From an uncultured Spirochaetales bacterium (GTDB lineage: Bacteria > UBP6 > UBA1177): 64,000 nt of DNA. Positions within the stretch are counted from its first letter, which is position 1; each line of letters opens with the position of its first letter. Below the pieces are notes generated by a model, which worked only from the letters and a program-made list of their open reading frames with translations, was not told where the DNA came from and ran no database searches. A program made the position numbers and the translations under genes. This document shows positions 32,574 through 44,493 of the stretch, piece by piece. The stretch is from the NCBI GenBank assembly GCA_902774115.1, contig CACYHH010000006.1, forward strand, positions 62,001 to 126,000, given 5' to 3'.

Positions 32574-32601
32574 TTGACTATTGTCTTCTCCGGCGTATAT
32601 T
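32574..32601 (+). promoter_or_regulatory. tRNA-Asn promoter
   Basis: TTGACT (32574-32579), 16 bp, TATATT (32596-32601), followed by a GC-rich stretch as often seen at stable-RNA promoters. The tRNA begins about 38 nt after the predicted start. Confidence 0.65.
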
Positions 32602-32645
32602 GTCGCTCGCTTGAGTTCGTTACATTTGATCCAATTTTTTGAGGT

Positions 32646-32721
32646 TCCTCGTTAGCTCAGTCGGTAGAGCGGGTGGCTGTTAACCACTAGGTCGGCGGTT
32701 CAAGTCCGTCACGAGGAGCCA
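32646..32721 (+). tRNA. tRNA-Asn (anticodon GTT)
   Basis: The 76-nt cloverleaf has acceptor strands TCCTCGT / ACGAGGA, a D-arm with AGCTCAGTCGGTAGAGC, anticodon stem GGTGG / CCACT around CTGTTAA (anticodon GTT), and the T-loop GGTTCAAGTCC. The discriminator base is G and the CCA end is encoded. A T-run follows directly, then a short GCCC/GGGC hairpin that may end transcription. Confidence 0.96.
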
Positions 32722-32762
32722 TTTTTTTTGCCCTGATCGGGCGGTTTTCAGAAAATTTCAGA

Positions 32763-33746
32763 TTATTTTTTAGTTTTGGCGGGAGTTTTTGTCTGCTGTT
32801 TCGCAGGTGCCTTTTTTGCAGGTTCGGCTTTTTTTGCCGGAGCAGCTTTTTTCGGCATTTTTGAGTTTATAAGTTTTTCGAGTTCTTTTACTTCATCGGG
32901 AAACGCAGGCTGCGGGAATTTTTCTTTCATGCTTTCAAGAATCGCGTTTGCAACCTCGACTTTGCCGATATGGAAAAGCGAAAAGGCGATATGGAGATAG
33001 CTGCGCTCGATTTTCGGGCATCCCGGATAGGTTTTTTCAATCGGCTGCAGCGTTTCAATCGCTTTGTTGTAGCTTTTTTCCATGTAGTAAGTTTCGCCGA
33101 TCCAGAAAGTTACATCGCATTTTCTGCTTTCTGACCATTTTTCAGCGTAGGTTTCCCAGGCTTTTCTCGCAATTGCGGGATCGCAGCTTTCGCTTTTTGT
33201 GTATTCAACAAGCTGGTTGTAGCTTTTGCTTTCGCTTTCAGGAAGTCTGACGATGCCTTCTTTCGTCACGGTGAACTTGTCAACCGGCTTGAGACCTTCT
33301 ATCTGTGAGTTGATGTTTTCTTTCAACTGTGCGAGTTCTTGTTCGTTTTCGGCGATTTTTTTATCGAGAGCGTTTATCTGCTCTGAAAGAAGAGAGTTTT
33401 TCTGCGCCGTCATATCGACATTGTCAATTCTCCGGTTGAGTTCTTTGATGGTTTCGCGTAACTCTTCAAGATTGTTGAAAGAAAGGTCGATTTTGTTTTT
33501 CTGCATCTGCTTTTCGGTCTGCTGCGATTTTTCGATTTCGTCAAGACGCGCGTTCAGTTTTGCCACTTCTTCTTTGAGAGACTGAGTAACATTTTTTGTC
33601 ACGTTTTCTTCGAGAATTTTCATTTTGGCAGTGGTTTCGGCGCGAAGCTCGGTTTTTGCCATATCAACATCGTTTTTCATTGCAATACACGAGTTGAGAG
33701 AGAAAAAAGCGGCAAAAAAGAGCGGAAACAAAAGAAATTTTTTCAT
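32763..33746 (-). CDS. CpoB/YbgF-like coiled-coil TPR lipoprotein
   Basis: The 327-residue protein starts at ATG 33746 (AGGAG upstream) with a lipoprotein signal (FFAAFFSLNSC). Residues about 25-150 form a coiled coil of repeated Glu/Lys/Leu heptads. A TPR domain follows (ARKAWETYAEKW; FWIGETYYMEKSYNKAIETL; YLHIAFSLFHIGKVEVANAI), and the tail is a Lys/Ala/Pro-rich stretch. Coiled coil plus C-terminal TPR is the layout of CpoB (YbgF), which links Tol-Pal and peptidoglycan synthesis. CpoB is usually not lipidated and the tol genes are not here, so the call is by architecture. ahcY lies 9 bp upstream. Confidence 0.7.
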   Translation of the reverse strand: MKKFLLFPLFFAAFFSLNSCIAMKNDVDMAKTELRAETTAKMKILEENVTKNVTQSLKEEVAKLNARLDEIEKSQQTEKQMQKNKIDLSFNNLEELRETIKELNRRIDNVDMTAQKNSLLSEQINALDKKIAENEQELAQLKENINSQIEGLKPVDKFTVTKEGIVRLPESESKSYNQLVEYTKSESCDPAIARKAWETYAEKWSESRKCDVTFWIGETYYMEKSYNKAIETLQPIEKTYPGCPKIERSYLHIAFSLFHIGKVEVANAILESMKEKFPQPAFPDEVKELEKLINSKMPKKAAPAKKAEPAKKAPAKQQTKTPAKTKK

Positions 33747-33755
33747 ATTTATCTC

Positions 33756-35171
<1,416 letters not shown>

Positions 35172-37157
35172 TTATTCTGCATTTTTAACACATTTGACAA
35201 AATTCTGATCCCAACTCTTTGCTGTTGCGCTTGCCTCGCCATAGATGGGAGTGAGAGCCCATGCCTGTGCCTGATTGCTGGCATCGGTTGTAGAAGACCA
35301 GAAACTGTTGTAATCAGTAGTTTCAACTATTTCCGGGAAATAAGAATAAGGTTCTTCCTCCTTGTCGAAGTTTAACAGTGACATAAGTTCGTTTATGTTG
35401 GGAAGGCGCCAGCCGCTTTCTGTTTCGTTGTTCAAACCCTTGCAGTAAGTCAGGGCCTGTTCCCAGCTCTTGTTTGTAATTTTTTCTTTCTGCCAGATAA
35501 GCCCTGTCCGTTTATCCTTTACGGTTGTTGCGGATACTTCAAAATCTTCAGCTGTTGCCTGATAAAGTTTTTTCCCGGAAACACAGACTACTTTGTATTT
35601 GTTTGAAGAGCTCCGGCTTATTATAGTTCCGGAATAAACCTTGAAAGCGCGATATCTTGAGCCGCTGTCTATCCAGAGAAAAACCCAGTCTTCTGCCGGC
35701 ATATTTGTGAAAATTGCGTGAGTCGCAGGACCGTTTTTGCTGCGATCGACAATTGTCTGAAATTCAAAAGGATGCGGAACACGCCAGGTGTTTATGCCGG
35801 CGTAGGCGGCGTTATTTAAATCTGTGCAATGACGGTCTGCCTGATCCCCGTAGTATGTGGTGGCAGACGGTGCAGGTTCCCAAATAAGACCGGTGTTGTT
35901 GTCAACAATAACGTTTTGTTCTTCAACAGGTGTTTCAAGTGTAAAACTTTGAGCTGTGCAGCTGCTGTTATTTTGAGCATCCTGACCGTAAAAAGCTGAA
36001 TCTTCTGCCGGGCATGAGATGGTTTCCGTGTTGTTATAACATAAATTCTGGTGTGTGCATATGTTAGCCAGATAGGGGACACAAATTGAGTCGTTCCAGA
36101 AATATTTTGCGGAGCATTTGTATTTGCAGTTTCCTTCGGTTTCGCTGTATTCAGGGGAAATTTCGCCAATCCAATCTCCACCGGAATATTCCATAGAGTA
36201 GGAATCTTCACCGTTCCATTCAGCGTGAGCAACCGGTATTTCATCGCAGCTGACGGTTTTTGTGCAGTTACTTTCTGTTTCGTTCCAATCTCCGCCGGCG
36301 AGATCGCATTTTTTCTCTTCGGTCGGTTCGCACGCATCGTTGTTCCAGTAATAACCGTTTTCGCAGCCGCAGGTAAATGTTGTTGCTCCGGTCGGATTGC
36401 AGTTGTTATCAGAAAAATCGATAATTAAACACGGATTATCGTCTGTATTATTACCGCACCCGTTTACACAGTTTGATTCGTGCCAGTAATAGTTCTCTGC
36501 ACATTTGTATTTGCAAGTTCCTTCGGTTTCACTGTATTCAGTAGTGAAAGTTTCTCCGTTCCATTCGCCGTCTACATATACCAAAGAATAGGAATCTTCA
36601 CCGTTCCATTCAGCGTGAGCAATCGGTATTTCGCCGCAACTGACAGTTTTTGTACATTTGTTTTCCGTTGAATTCCAATTTCCTCCGGCTGTACTGCAGA
36701 TTTCTTCGGCAGTAGGTGTGGTCGGGTTAGTCGGTTCGTCTGTCGGGTTAGTCGGTTCGTCCGTCGGATTTGTTGGTTCGTCTGTCGGGTTAGTCGGTTC
36801 GTCCGTCGGGTTAGTCGGTTCGTCTGTCGGGTTAGTCGGTTCGTCCGTCGGATTTGTTGGTTCGTCTGTCGGGTTAGTCGGTTCGTCCGTCGGATTTGTC
36901 GGTTCGTCTGTCGGATTTGTCGGCTCATCCGCCGGATTTGTCGGCTCATCCGCCGGATTTGTCGGCTCATCCGTCGGATTTGTCGGCTCGTCCGCCGGGT
37001 TAGTCGGCTCGTCTGTCGGTTCCGTGTCGGCGTCAGTCTCTATAACATCTGTGTCATCAGTCGGTTCACTTTCTTTTTTGTCTTTTTTGCCGCTGCCGCA
37101 GCTGATGACAAAAATCAAAGCTGAAAAAATTGCCAAAGAAACAAAAAATTTTTTCAT
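35172..37157 (-). CDS. Large repeat-bearing lipoprotein with two DUF1566 domains
   Basis: The start ATG 37157 follows AAGGAG; an earlier in-frame ATG would put that site inside the gene. The signal (FSALIFVISCG) is a lipobox. Residues about 37-145 are Thr/Asp/Pro/Glu-rich with 14 copies of DEPTNP[TA], probably an extended stalk. Two Cys-rich modules of about 80 residues follow, each with T-K-T-V-S-C-x-E-I-P-[IV]-A-H-A-E-W-N-G-E-D-S-Y and C-K-Y-K-C. Last come two DUF1566 (Lcl C-terminal-like) domains with the TGLIW ... WRLP pattern. DUF1566 is found in many surface lipoproteins of unknown role. A stalk-and-head surface protein is inferred. ahcY follows after 15 bp. Confidence 0.8.
   Translation of the reverse strand: MKKFFVSLAIFSALIFVISCGSGKKDKKESEPTDDTDVIETDADTEPTDEPTNPADEPTNPTDEPTNPADEPTNPADEPTNPTDEPTNPTDEPTNPTDEPTNPTDEPTNPTDEPTNPTDEPTNPTDEPTNPTDEPTNPTDEPTNPTTPTAEEICSTAGGNWNSTENKCTKTVSCGEIPIAHAEWNGEDSYSLVYVDGEWNGETFTTEYSETEGTCKYKCAENYYWHESNCVNGCGNNTDDNPCLIIDFSDNNCNPTGATTFTCGCENGYYWNNDACEPTEEKKCDLAGGDWNETESNCTKTVSCDEIPVAHAEWNGEDSYSMEYSGGDWIGEISPEYSETEGNCKYKCSAKYFWNDSICVPYLANICTHQNLCYNNTETISCPAEDSAFYGQDAQNNSSCTAQSFTLETPVEEQNVIVDNNTGLIWEPAPSATTYYGDQADRHCTDLNNAAYAGINTWRVPHPFEFQTIVDRSKNGPATHAIFTNMPAEDWVFLWIDSGSRYRAFKVYSGTIISRSSSNKYKVVCVSGKKLYQATAEDFEVSATTVKDKRTGLIWQKEKITNKSWEQALTYCKGLNNETESGWRLPNINELMSLLNFDKEEEPYSYFPEIVETTDYNSFWSSTTDASNQAQAWALTPIYGEASATAKSWDQNFVKCVKNAE
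36720..37013 (-). repeat. 14 x 21-bp coding tandem repeat (DEPTNP[T/A])
   Basis: Fourteen in-frame 21-bp units encode the heptad inside the lipoprotein at 35172-37157. Units 1-4 (36720-36803) and 5-8 (36804-36887) are an identical 84-bp block except for one base, which points to recent expansion. Because each unit is a whole number of codons, copy-number change would alter stalk length without breaking the frame. Confidence 0.95.
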
Positions 37158-37240
37158 TTTTCTCTCCTTAAAAAAGTTGAACAAATAAAAACGCGGGATT
37201 ATAGAAAAAGGCTGTAAAAAGGCAAAAAACGGAGGAAACG

Positions 37241-37750
37241 ATGAAAACGATTTATCTTGCGGGCGGCTGTTTCTGGGGAACGCAGCGTTTTTTTGACCAG
37301 TTTTCGGGTGTCAAATCGACAGAAACGGGTTATGCCAACGGAAAAACTGAAAATCCGTCATACCGCGATGTGTGCGAGGGGAGCGGACATGCCGAAACGG
37401 TAAAAATCGAATACGACGAAGCGGTTCTACCGACACAAAAGCTGCTCGGATACTATTTCCGCGCTATCGATCCGCTCTCGGTAAACCAGCAGGGTTGCGA
37501 CTGCGGCATTCAATACCGCACAGGAATCTATTACACCGATGAATCGCTTCTTCCCGATATCGAAGCGGCAGTCAATAGCGAAAAACTTGCTCTCGGCTCA
37601 AAGGCTGAGAAGTTCGCGGTAGAAGTCAAACCGCTTGAAAATTTCTATCCTGCGGAAGAGTACCACCAGAAGTATCTTGTCAAAAATCCCAACGGTTACT
37701 GCCACTTACCCCTTGAACTTTTCTGCATTGAAATGAGGGAAAAATCGTAG
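37241..37750 (+). CDS. msrA: Peptide methionine sulfoxide reductase MsrA
   Basis: The enzyme reduces methionine-S-sulfoxide in proteins. It has the catalytic GGCFWG near the N-terminus, GVKSTETGYANG, the Y-x-x-V-C-x-G-x-G-H-A-E-x-V motif (RDVCEGSGHAETV), and the DPLSVNQQGCDCGIQYRTGI segment (usually DPT-x-x-N-x-Q-G-x-D-x-G-x-Q-Y-R-S). An extra Cys pair (GCDCG) is notable. The 169-residue length is typical and no export signal is seen, so it is cytoplasmic. GGAGG lies 6 bp before ATG 37241. Confidence 0.94.
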   Translation: MKTIYLAGGCFWGTQRFFDQFSGVKSTETGYANGKTENPSYRDVCEGSGHAETVKIEYDEAVLPTQKLLGYYFRAIDPLSVNQQGCDCGIQYRTGIYYTDESLLPDIEAAVNSEKLALGSKAEKFAVEVKPLENFYPAEEYHQKYLVKNPNGYCHLPLELFCIEMREKS

Positions 37751-37762
37751 AAAATTCTCTAA

Positions 37763-37853
37763 TTACTCAGCTGCTGAGTAAATCCCTTGTTGTCTGATTG
37801 CTCCTCAACTTGGGGAGTATTTGGCTCCGTCAATAATTACCACTATAATTATT
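37763..37853. repeat. Stacked inverted repeats between convergent genes
   Basis: The 122-bp interval between msrA and the Abi-like gene contains TTACTCAG-CTG-CTGAGTAA (37763-37781) and AATAATTA-CCACTA-TAATTATT (37832-37853), with a weaker CTCC/GGAG pair between them. They may act as bidirectional terminators for the two convergent genes; only the second has a nearby T-rich run. Confidence 0.5.
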
Positions 37854-37872
37854 TGGTTTTTGGTGCATTAAA

Positions 37873-38550
37873 TTAAGTTGAAAAATCTTTTTCTATAAAT
37901 AGTTCAAAAGGCGCGATCCCGTTTTTGTATACCGTTTCAAAAGTGTCATTGTGAATTGCTATTTTGTGCATATCCTGCGACATCCAGCGGATAAAATCCA
38001 GAATCAAGTCGTGTTTTTGTTCCAAGTCAGTCCAGTGCAGGATTCGCCTGTGATGAGCTATTCTATTCCGCAAGAAACGGATTTCGTTAAGATTTTTCTG
38101 AACTGAAATGGTGCTTTTCTGTTCCGAAGGGCACCCATGCAAAATATTTTTGATTATGAAGAATTGAAATTTTTGAGAGTTGTATTTTTTCCCCATGAGA
38201 GCGACCCAAAATCCGAGTGTAAGTTCCGAAACAAGACGGCTGTGAGAGTATGTTTGATTTTTTTGCACAATCTTTGTTTTGGCTTCATCAATCATTCTTC
38301 TCTCGGTTTCAGTAAGAAACATTGCATCGTTCCATTCCTTAACATCGAAAAATTTTGCAAGAGCTTTATCTATCGAATTTCGCAGCGTTACCTCGAAAAT
38401 ATTTATTATCGGATACAGGCTTTCGGATAATTCTATGTTGTAAATATATCTTGCAAGTGCTATCTCATTGCTTGCTCCGTCAGCTTTATAGGCTGCAAGA
38501 CGTTCCGGTGAAATTGATTTTTCTATGCTTTCGAATGTCGATTTATCCAT
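37873..38550 (-). CDS. Abi_2-like protein with HEPN RNase-type motif
   Basis: The 225-residue protein matches the layout of abortive-infection Abi_2/AbiD-F-like proteins: ARYIYNIELSESLYPIINIFEVTLRN at residues 33-58, SRLVSELTLGFWVALMG in the middle and FLRNRIAHHRRI near residue 160. RNRIAH (161-166) is the R-x4-H signature (RNxxxH) of HEPN ribonucleases. Family members act in phage defence or as toxins that cleave RNA. No partner gene is next to it: msrA is convergent and the other side is gene-free. It is likely a solitary defence gene. The ribosome site is weak. Confidence 0.75.
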   Translation of the reverse strand: MDKSTFESIEKSISPERLAAYKADGASNEIALARYIYNIELSESLYPIINIFEVTLRNSIDKALAKFFDVKEWNDAMFLTETERRMIDEAKTKIVQKNQTYSHSRLVSELTLGFWVALMGKKYNSQKFQFFIIKNILHGCPSEQKSTISVQKNLNEIRFLRNRIAHHRRILHWTDLEQKHDLILDFIRWMSQDMHKIAIHNDTFETVYKNGIAPFELFIEKDFST

Positions 38551-38559
38551 AATTTATCC

Positions 38560-38587
38560 TTGACTTTCAAAAAATTTCTTCTATTAT
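38560..38587 (+). promoter_or_regulatory. Promoter of candidate small RNA
   Basis: TTGACT (38560-38565), 16 bp, TATTAT (38582-38587). The predicted start falls near 38594, just before the hairpin at 38599-38654. Confidence 0.6.
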
Positions 38588-38593
38588 TATCGC

Positions 38594-38654
38594 CATGAGC
38601 CACGGTATCCTTTCTCCTGCTTTGCAGTGCCAGGGACCGTGGCAGTCTCTTTTT
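38594..38654 (+). ncRNA. Candidate small RNA of about 60 nt
   Basis: The gene-free stretch 38551-38886 (336 bp) holds a self-contained unit: a near-consensus promoter, then GCCACGGT (38599-38606) pairing with ACCGTGGC (38636-38643), enclosing a second perfect hairpin CTGC-TTT-GCAG (38617-38627), and a TCTCTTTTT tail ending at 38654. No reading frame of note lies inside. A short regulatory RNA is the best explanation; a leader with an attenuator for the tkt gene 230 bp downstream is the alternative. The rest of the gap is AT-rich, with the tkt ribosome site at its end. Confidence 0.55.
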
Positions 38655-38886
38655 AATTCCCGCACAGTCTTTTTTGAATATAATTTTGAAAAATTCTTTT
38701 GTAAAAAAGCGAAAAACTCAAGTATTATAATAAAAATTTTCTGAAATAAAAGTAAAAATATTGGAAATTAGATTTTTGTTTGATGCTAACGATCTTTGAA
38801 AGCGGCGTCTAACATCATTTTTATCTTGTCGTTTCGCTGTTTTTTTGTATATTCAGTCGATTTGTGAACTTTTTATGGAGAAAAAA

Positions 38887-40884
38887 ATGGCTTTTCCCGA
38901 TAAAATTTCTGAAAAAAGCGTGAATACCGTCCGTGTTTTGTCGGCAGATATGATTCAGAAGGCGAATTCTGGTCATCCCGGGCTTCCGATGGGTGCGGCT
39001 CCTGCGGCTTATACGCTCTGGAAGCGGCATCTCAAGGTTTCTCCGGTGCATCCCGACTGGATAAACCGAGACAGATTCGTCCTTTCGGCAGGTCACGGCA
39101 GCGCGCTTCTCTATTCGATGCTCCACTTGGCGGGATATAAACTTTCGATGGACGATCTGAAAAATTTCAGGCAGCTTGGCAGCAAAACTCCGGGACATCC
39201 CGAATTCGGCGTAACTCCGGGCGTTGACGCTTCCACTGGCCCGCTCGGTCAGGGTGTCGCGAACGCGGTCGGCATGGCGATAGCTGAAAGAATGCTCGCC
39301 GCAAGGTTCAACAAACCGGGATTCGAGCTGATAGACCACTTTACCTACGCACTTCTGGGTGATGGCTGCTTGATGGAGGGAATTGCCTCTGAAGCTGCAT
39401 CGCTTGCAGGTCATCTCAAACTCGGAAAACTCATTCTTCTCTACGATTCAAACGATATTTCGCTTGACGGTCCGACTTCGATAACTTTCACCGAAGATGT
39501 CAAAAAGCACTTTGAAAGCTACGGTTTCCAGGTACTCAGCGTTGCTGACGGCAACAAAGACCTCAAATCGATCGACCGCGCGATCGCGAAAGCAAAGAAA
39601 GAGCTGTCAAAACCGACACTTATCATCGTCAAAACGACTATCGGCTTTGGTTCGCCGAACAAGGCGGGAAGCTCATCTTCACACGGTTCTCCGCTCGGTG
39701 CGGACGAACTTGCGGCAGTGAAAAAGGGTTTCGGAATGGAGCCCGACAAATTTTTCTTTGTCGATGACGATGTGAAAAAGGATTTTGCTTCGATAAAAAG
39801 GGCAGGGAACAGGGCTTTTTCGGCTTGGAACAAACTTTTTGCAGAATATTCGGCGAAATATCCCGAAGAGGCGGCTCTGTTCAAGGATATGCAGGAACTT
39901 AAAGTTGAAAATCTGGACAAGATACTTCCGAAATTCGAAGCTGGAACGAAAATGGCGACACGTGCCGCCGACGGAAAAGTCCTTGCTGCTCTCGGCAAAG
40001 CCGTTCCGTGGCTCGTAGGCGGCGATGCCGACCTCAGCTGCTCGACGAAAACGACGATTTCTGGCGAAAAATGGATCTCGGCTGACGATTTTTCGGGGAG
40101 AAACATCCACTTCGGAGTCCGCGAACACGCGATGGGAGCTATTGCAAACGGCATTTTCTACCACGGAATGCTTAAACCTTTCACAGGAACATTCTTCTCG
40201 TTTGTCGACTATATGAGACCTCCGATAAGGCTTGCCGCTTTGGCAAAACTCGGCTCGATCTTCCTTTTCACTCACGATTCGCTTGCAGTAGGCGAGGACG
40301 GTCCGACACACCAGCCGGTAGAACAGCTTGCAACGCTGCGCTGTATTCCAGATCTCGAAGTATGGCGTCCGGCCGATGCGAACGAAGTTTCGGTAGCTTG
40401 GAAGCATATCCTCGAAAACAAAAATCAGCCTGTAGCGCTCATTCTGACGCGTCAGGATGTTCCAGTCATCGACAGAACGAAATACGCCGCGGCTGAGAAC
40501 GCGCTCAAAGGTGCGTATGCGATACTTGATGAAGCAGCTCCCGACACGATAATCATAGCAACTGGTTCCGAAGTCCATATTGCGCTTGATGCTGCCGAAA
40601 CCTTGAGAAAAGAGGGCTTGAAAGTGCGTGTCGTCAACATGGTTTCACGTGAAACATTTGAAAAACAGCCGGCAAAATACAGGGAATCGGTGCTTCCGAA
40701 ATCGGTCAAAAACCGCGTTGTCGTTGAAGCCGGAACAAGTTTCGGCTGGGAAAAATACGCAGGCGACAAAGGAAAAATCATCGCAGTAGATGCTTTCGGA
40801 ACATCCGCTCCGGGAAGTCAGGTAATGGAAAAATACGGGTTCACCGCTGAAAATATCGTAAAAATCGCAAAGACCATAAAATAA
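38887..40884 (+). CDS. tkt: Transketolase
   Basis: This thiamine-diphosphate enzyme of the pentose phosphate pathway moves two-carbon units between sugars. The start ATG 38887 has GGAG 6 bp upstream; an earlier in-frame start lacks support. Motifs: [48 protein letters not shown], the ThDP site [19 protein letters not shown] followed by [49 protein letters not shown]. The length is about 665 residues, normal. It is a single gene ending convergently with galE. Confidence 0.95.
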   Translation: MAFPDKISEKSVNTVRVLSADMIQKANSGHPGLPMGAAPAAYTLWKRHLKVSPVHPDWINRDRFVLSAGHGSALLYSMLHLAGYKLSMDDLKNFRQLGSKTPGHPEFGVTPGVDASTGPLGQGVANAVGMAIAERMLAARFNKPGFELIDHFTYALLGDGCLMEGIASEAASLAGHLKLGKLILLYDSNDISLDGPTSITFTEDVKKHFESYGFQVLSVADGNKDLKSIDRAIAKAKKELSKPTLIIVKTTIGFGSPNKAGSSSSHGSPLGADELAAVKKGFGMEPDKFFFVDDDVKKDFASIKRAGNRAFSAWNKLFAEYSAKYPEEAALFKDMQELKVENLDKILPKFEAGTKMATRAADGKVLAALGKAVPWLVGGDADLSCSTKTTISGEKWISADDFSGRNIHFGVREHAMGAIANGIFYHGMLKPFTGTFFSFVDYMRPPIRLAALAKLGSIFLFTHDSLAVGEDGPTHQPVEQLATLRCIPDLEVWRPADANEVSVAWKHILENKNQPVALILTRQDVPVIDRTKYAAAENALKGAYAILDEAAPDTIIIATGSEVHIALDAAETLRKEGLKVRVVNMVSRETFEKQPAKYRESVLPKSVKNRVVVEAGTSFGWEKYAGDKGKIIAVDAFGTSAPGSQVMEKYGFTAENIVKIAKTIK

Positions 40885-40930
40885 ATACTCAATTTGAAAA
40901 GGCGGCACACGCCCCCGTCGCTACGCGCCA

Positions 40931-40951
40931 CCCCCTCTAACTTAGATGGGG
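40931..40951. terminator. Hairpin between convergent tkt and galE
   Basis: CCCCCTCTAA and TTAGATGGGG pair around one base with a single mismatch. No T-run follows. The preceding 30 bp (40900-40930) are unusually GC-rich for an intergenic stretch and resemble a small dispersed repeat. Confidence 0.45.
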
Positions 40952-40954
40952 AAT

Positions 40955-43635
<2,681 letters not shown>

Positions 43636-44472
43636 TTAATTTTCACTTTCCGAAATCTCTTCTTCCTTTACCTTGAAAATCAGGTAAAGACCTATGGCAA
43701 ACAGAATGATTTCCATTATTTGTCCCATCGTTATGAATTTGAAGACAAGTGGTTCTTCGCGGGAAAGTTCTATAAAGAAATTAAAAAATCCGTAACCTGA
43801 AAGCACTGTTCCCGCAATAATATTTTTTTTCACTCTGAATTTTTTCATCAAAACAACTCCGATAAAAAGTATCAGCATCGAAAAAACGATGTAAAGCTGT
43901 GTCGGATGGACAGGACACGACGGCACATAGCGCGACGGAAGCAGCGATTTCGCGTAATGCTGTCTTGAAGCAAGACTTGCCGGAGGATATTTTATCGCAA
44001 AAATTCCTTCATAAAGTTTTCCGAAGCAGCAGCCTTTGATAAAGCAGTTTATTCTGGCTAACGATGCAAAAAGCGGGAATGGATAAAGTATCGCAAAAGT
44101 GAGTTTTTTCGCATCTTTCAAAGTGAACAGAAGAACGATCGAAAGGATAAATATGCCGCCCGTTATCGAGAAACCTTTGAACGCAACGGACAGTGCAGTT
44201 TTCAACATGGCAAAACTGTTTATACTTTTGATCAGTTTACCTGCGGATGACAAAAACGGGAACAGTTTCCCGGAAACAACTATGATCAAAAGCGGTGCAA
44301 TTGCAGCTCCGAGCAACGAAAAAACACCGATTTTCACCAGAATTTTTCTGTTTTTTTTGATACTGGTCTCTTTTTTTACCAACAGAAACCAGATCAGGAC
44401 ATCTAATAAAAACAGGAACGGGGTAATACGCCCTGCAATATCTACTACTCCGGAAGAAAGCCAGTTCAGCAT
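43636..44472 (-). CDS. Divergent Lgt-family membrane protein
   Basis: The 278-residue polytopic membrane protein has about seven hydrophobic segments. ARINCFIKGCCFGK corresponds to the R-x-G-N-F-x-N-x-E signature of prolipoprotein diacylglyceryl transferase (Lgt), but with N and E replaced and an added Cys-Cys; VHPTQLYIVFSMLILF matches the HPxQLYE region. The essential HGG motif of canonical Lgt reads ITGG here. Such GCC-type paralogues are common but unassigned, so transfer of diacylglycerol to lipoproteins is not assured; a canonical lgt would be expected elsewhere. pgi follows 9 bp downstream. Confidence 0.72.
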   Translation of the reverse strand: MLNWLSSGVVDIAGRITPFLFLLDVLIWFLLVKKETSIKKNRKILVKIGVFSLLGAAIAPLLIIVVSGKLFPFLSSAGKLIKSINSFAMLKTALSVAFKGFSITGGIFILSIVLLFTLKDAKKLTFAILYPFPLFASLARINCFIKGCCFGKLYEGIFAIKYPPASLASRQHYAKSLLPSRYVPSCPVHPTQLYIVFSMLILFIGVVLMKKFRVKKNIIAGTVLSGYGFFNFFIELSREEPLVFKFITMGQIMEIILFAIGLYLIFKVKEEEISESEN

Positions 44473-44493
44473 TCAAAACCTTCTTTTGCGGTA

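Noticed and set aside
32722-32762. A second tRNA or a strong terminator behind tRNA-Asn
   Set aside because: Only a 4-bp GCCC/GGGC stem is present; no further cloverleaf can be drawn.
36720-37013. CRISPR array
   Set aside because: The periodicity is 21 bp with no spacers, and the units are in-frame codons of a lipoprotein gene.
36658-37188. Plus-strand frame with a VGSSVGFVGS repeat
   Set aside because: It is the antisense reading of the DEPTNP repeat in the minus-strand lipoprotein gene.
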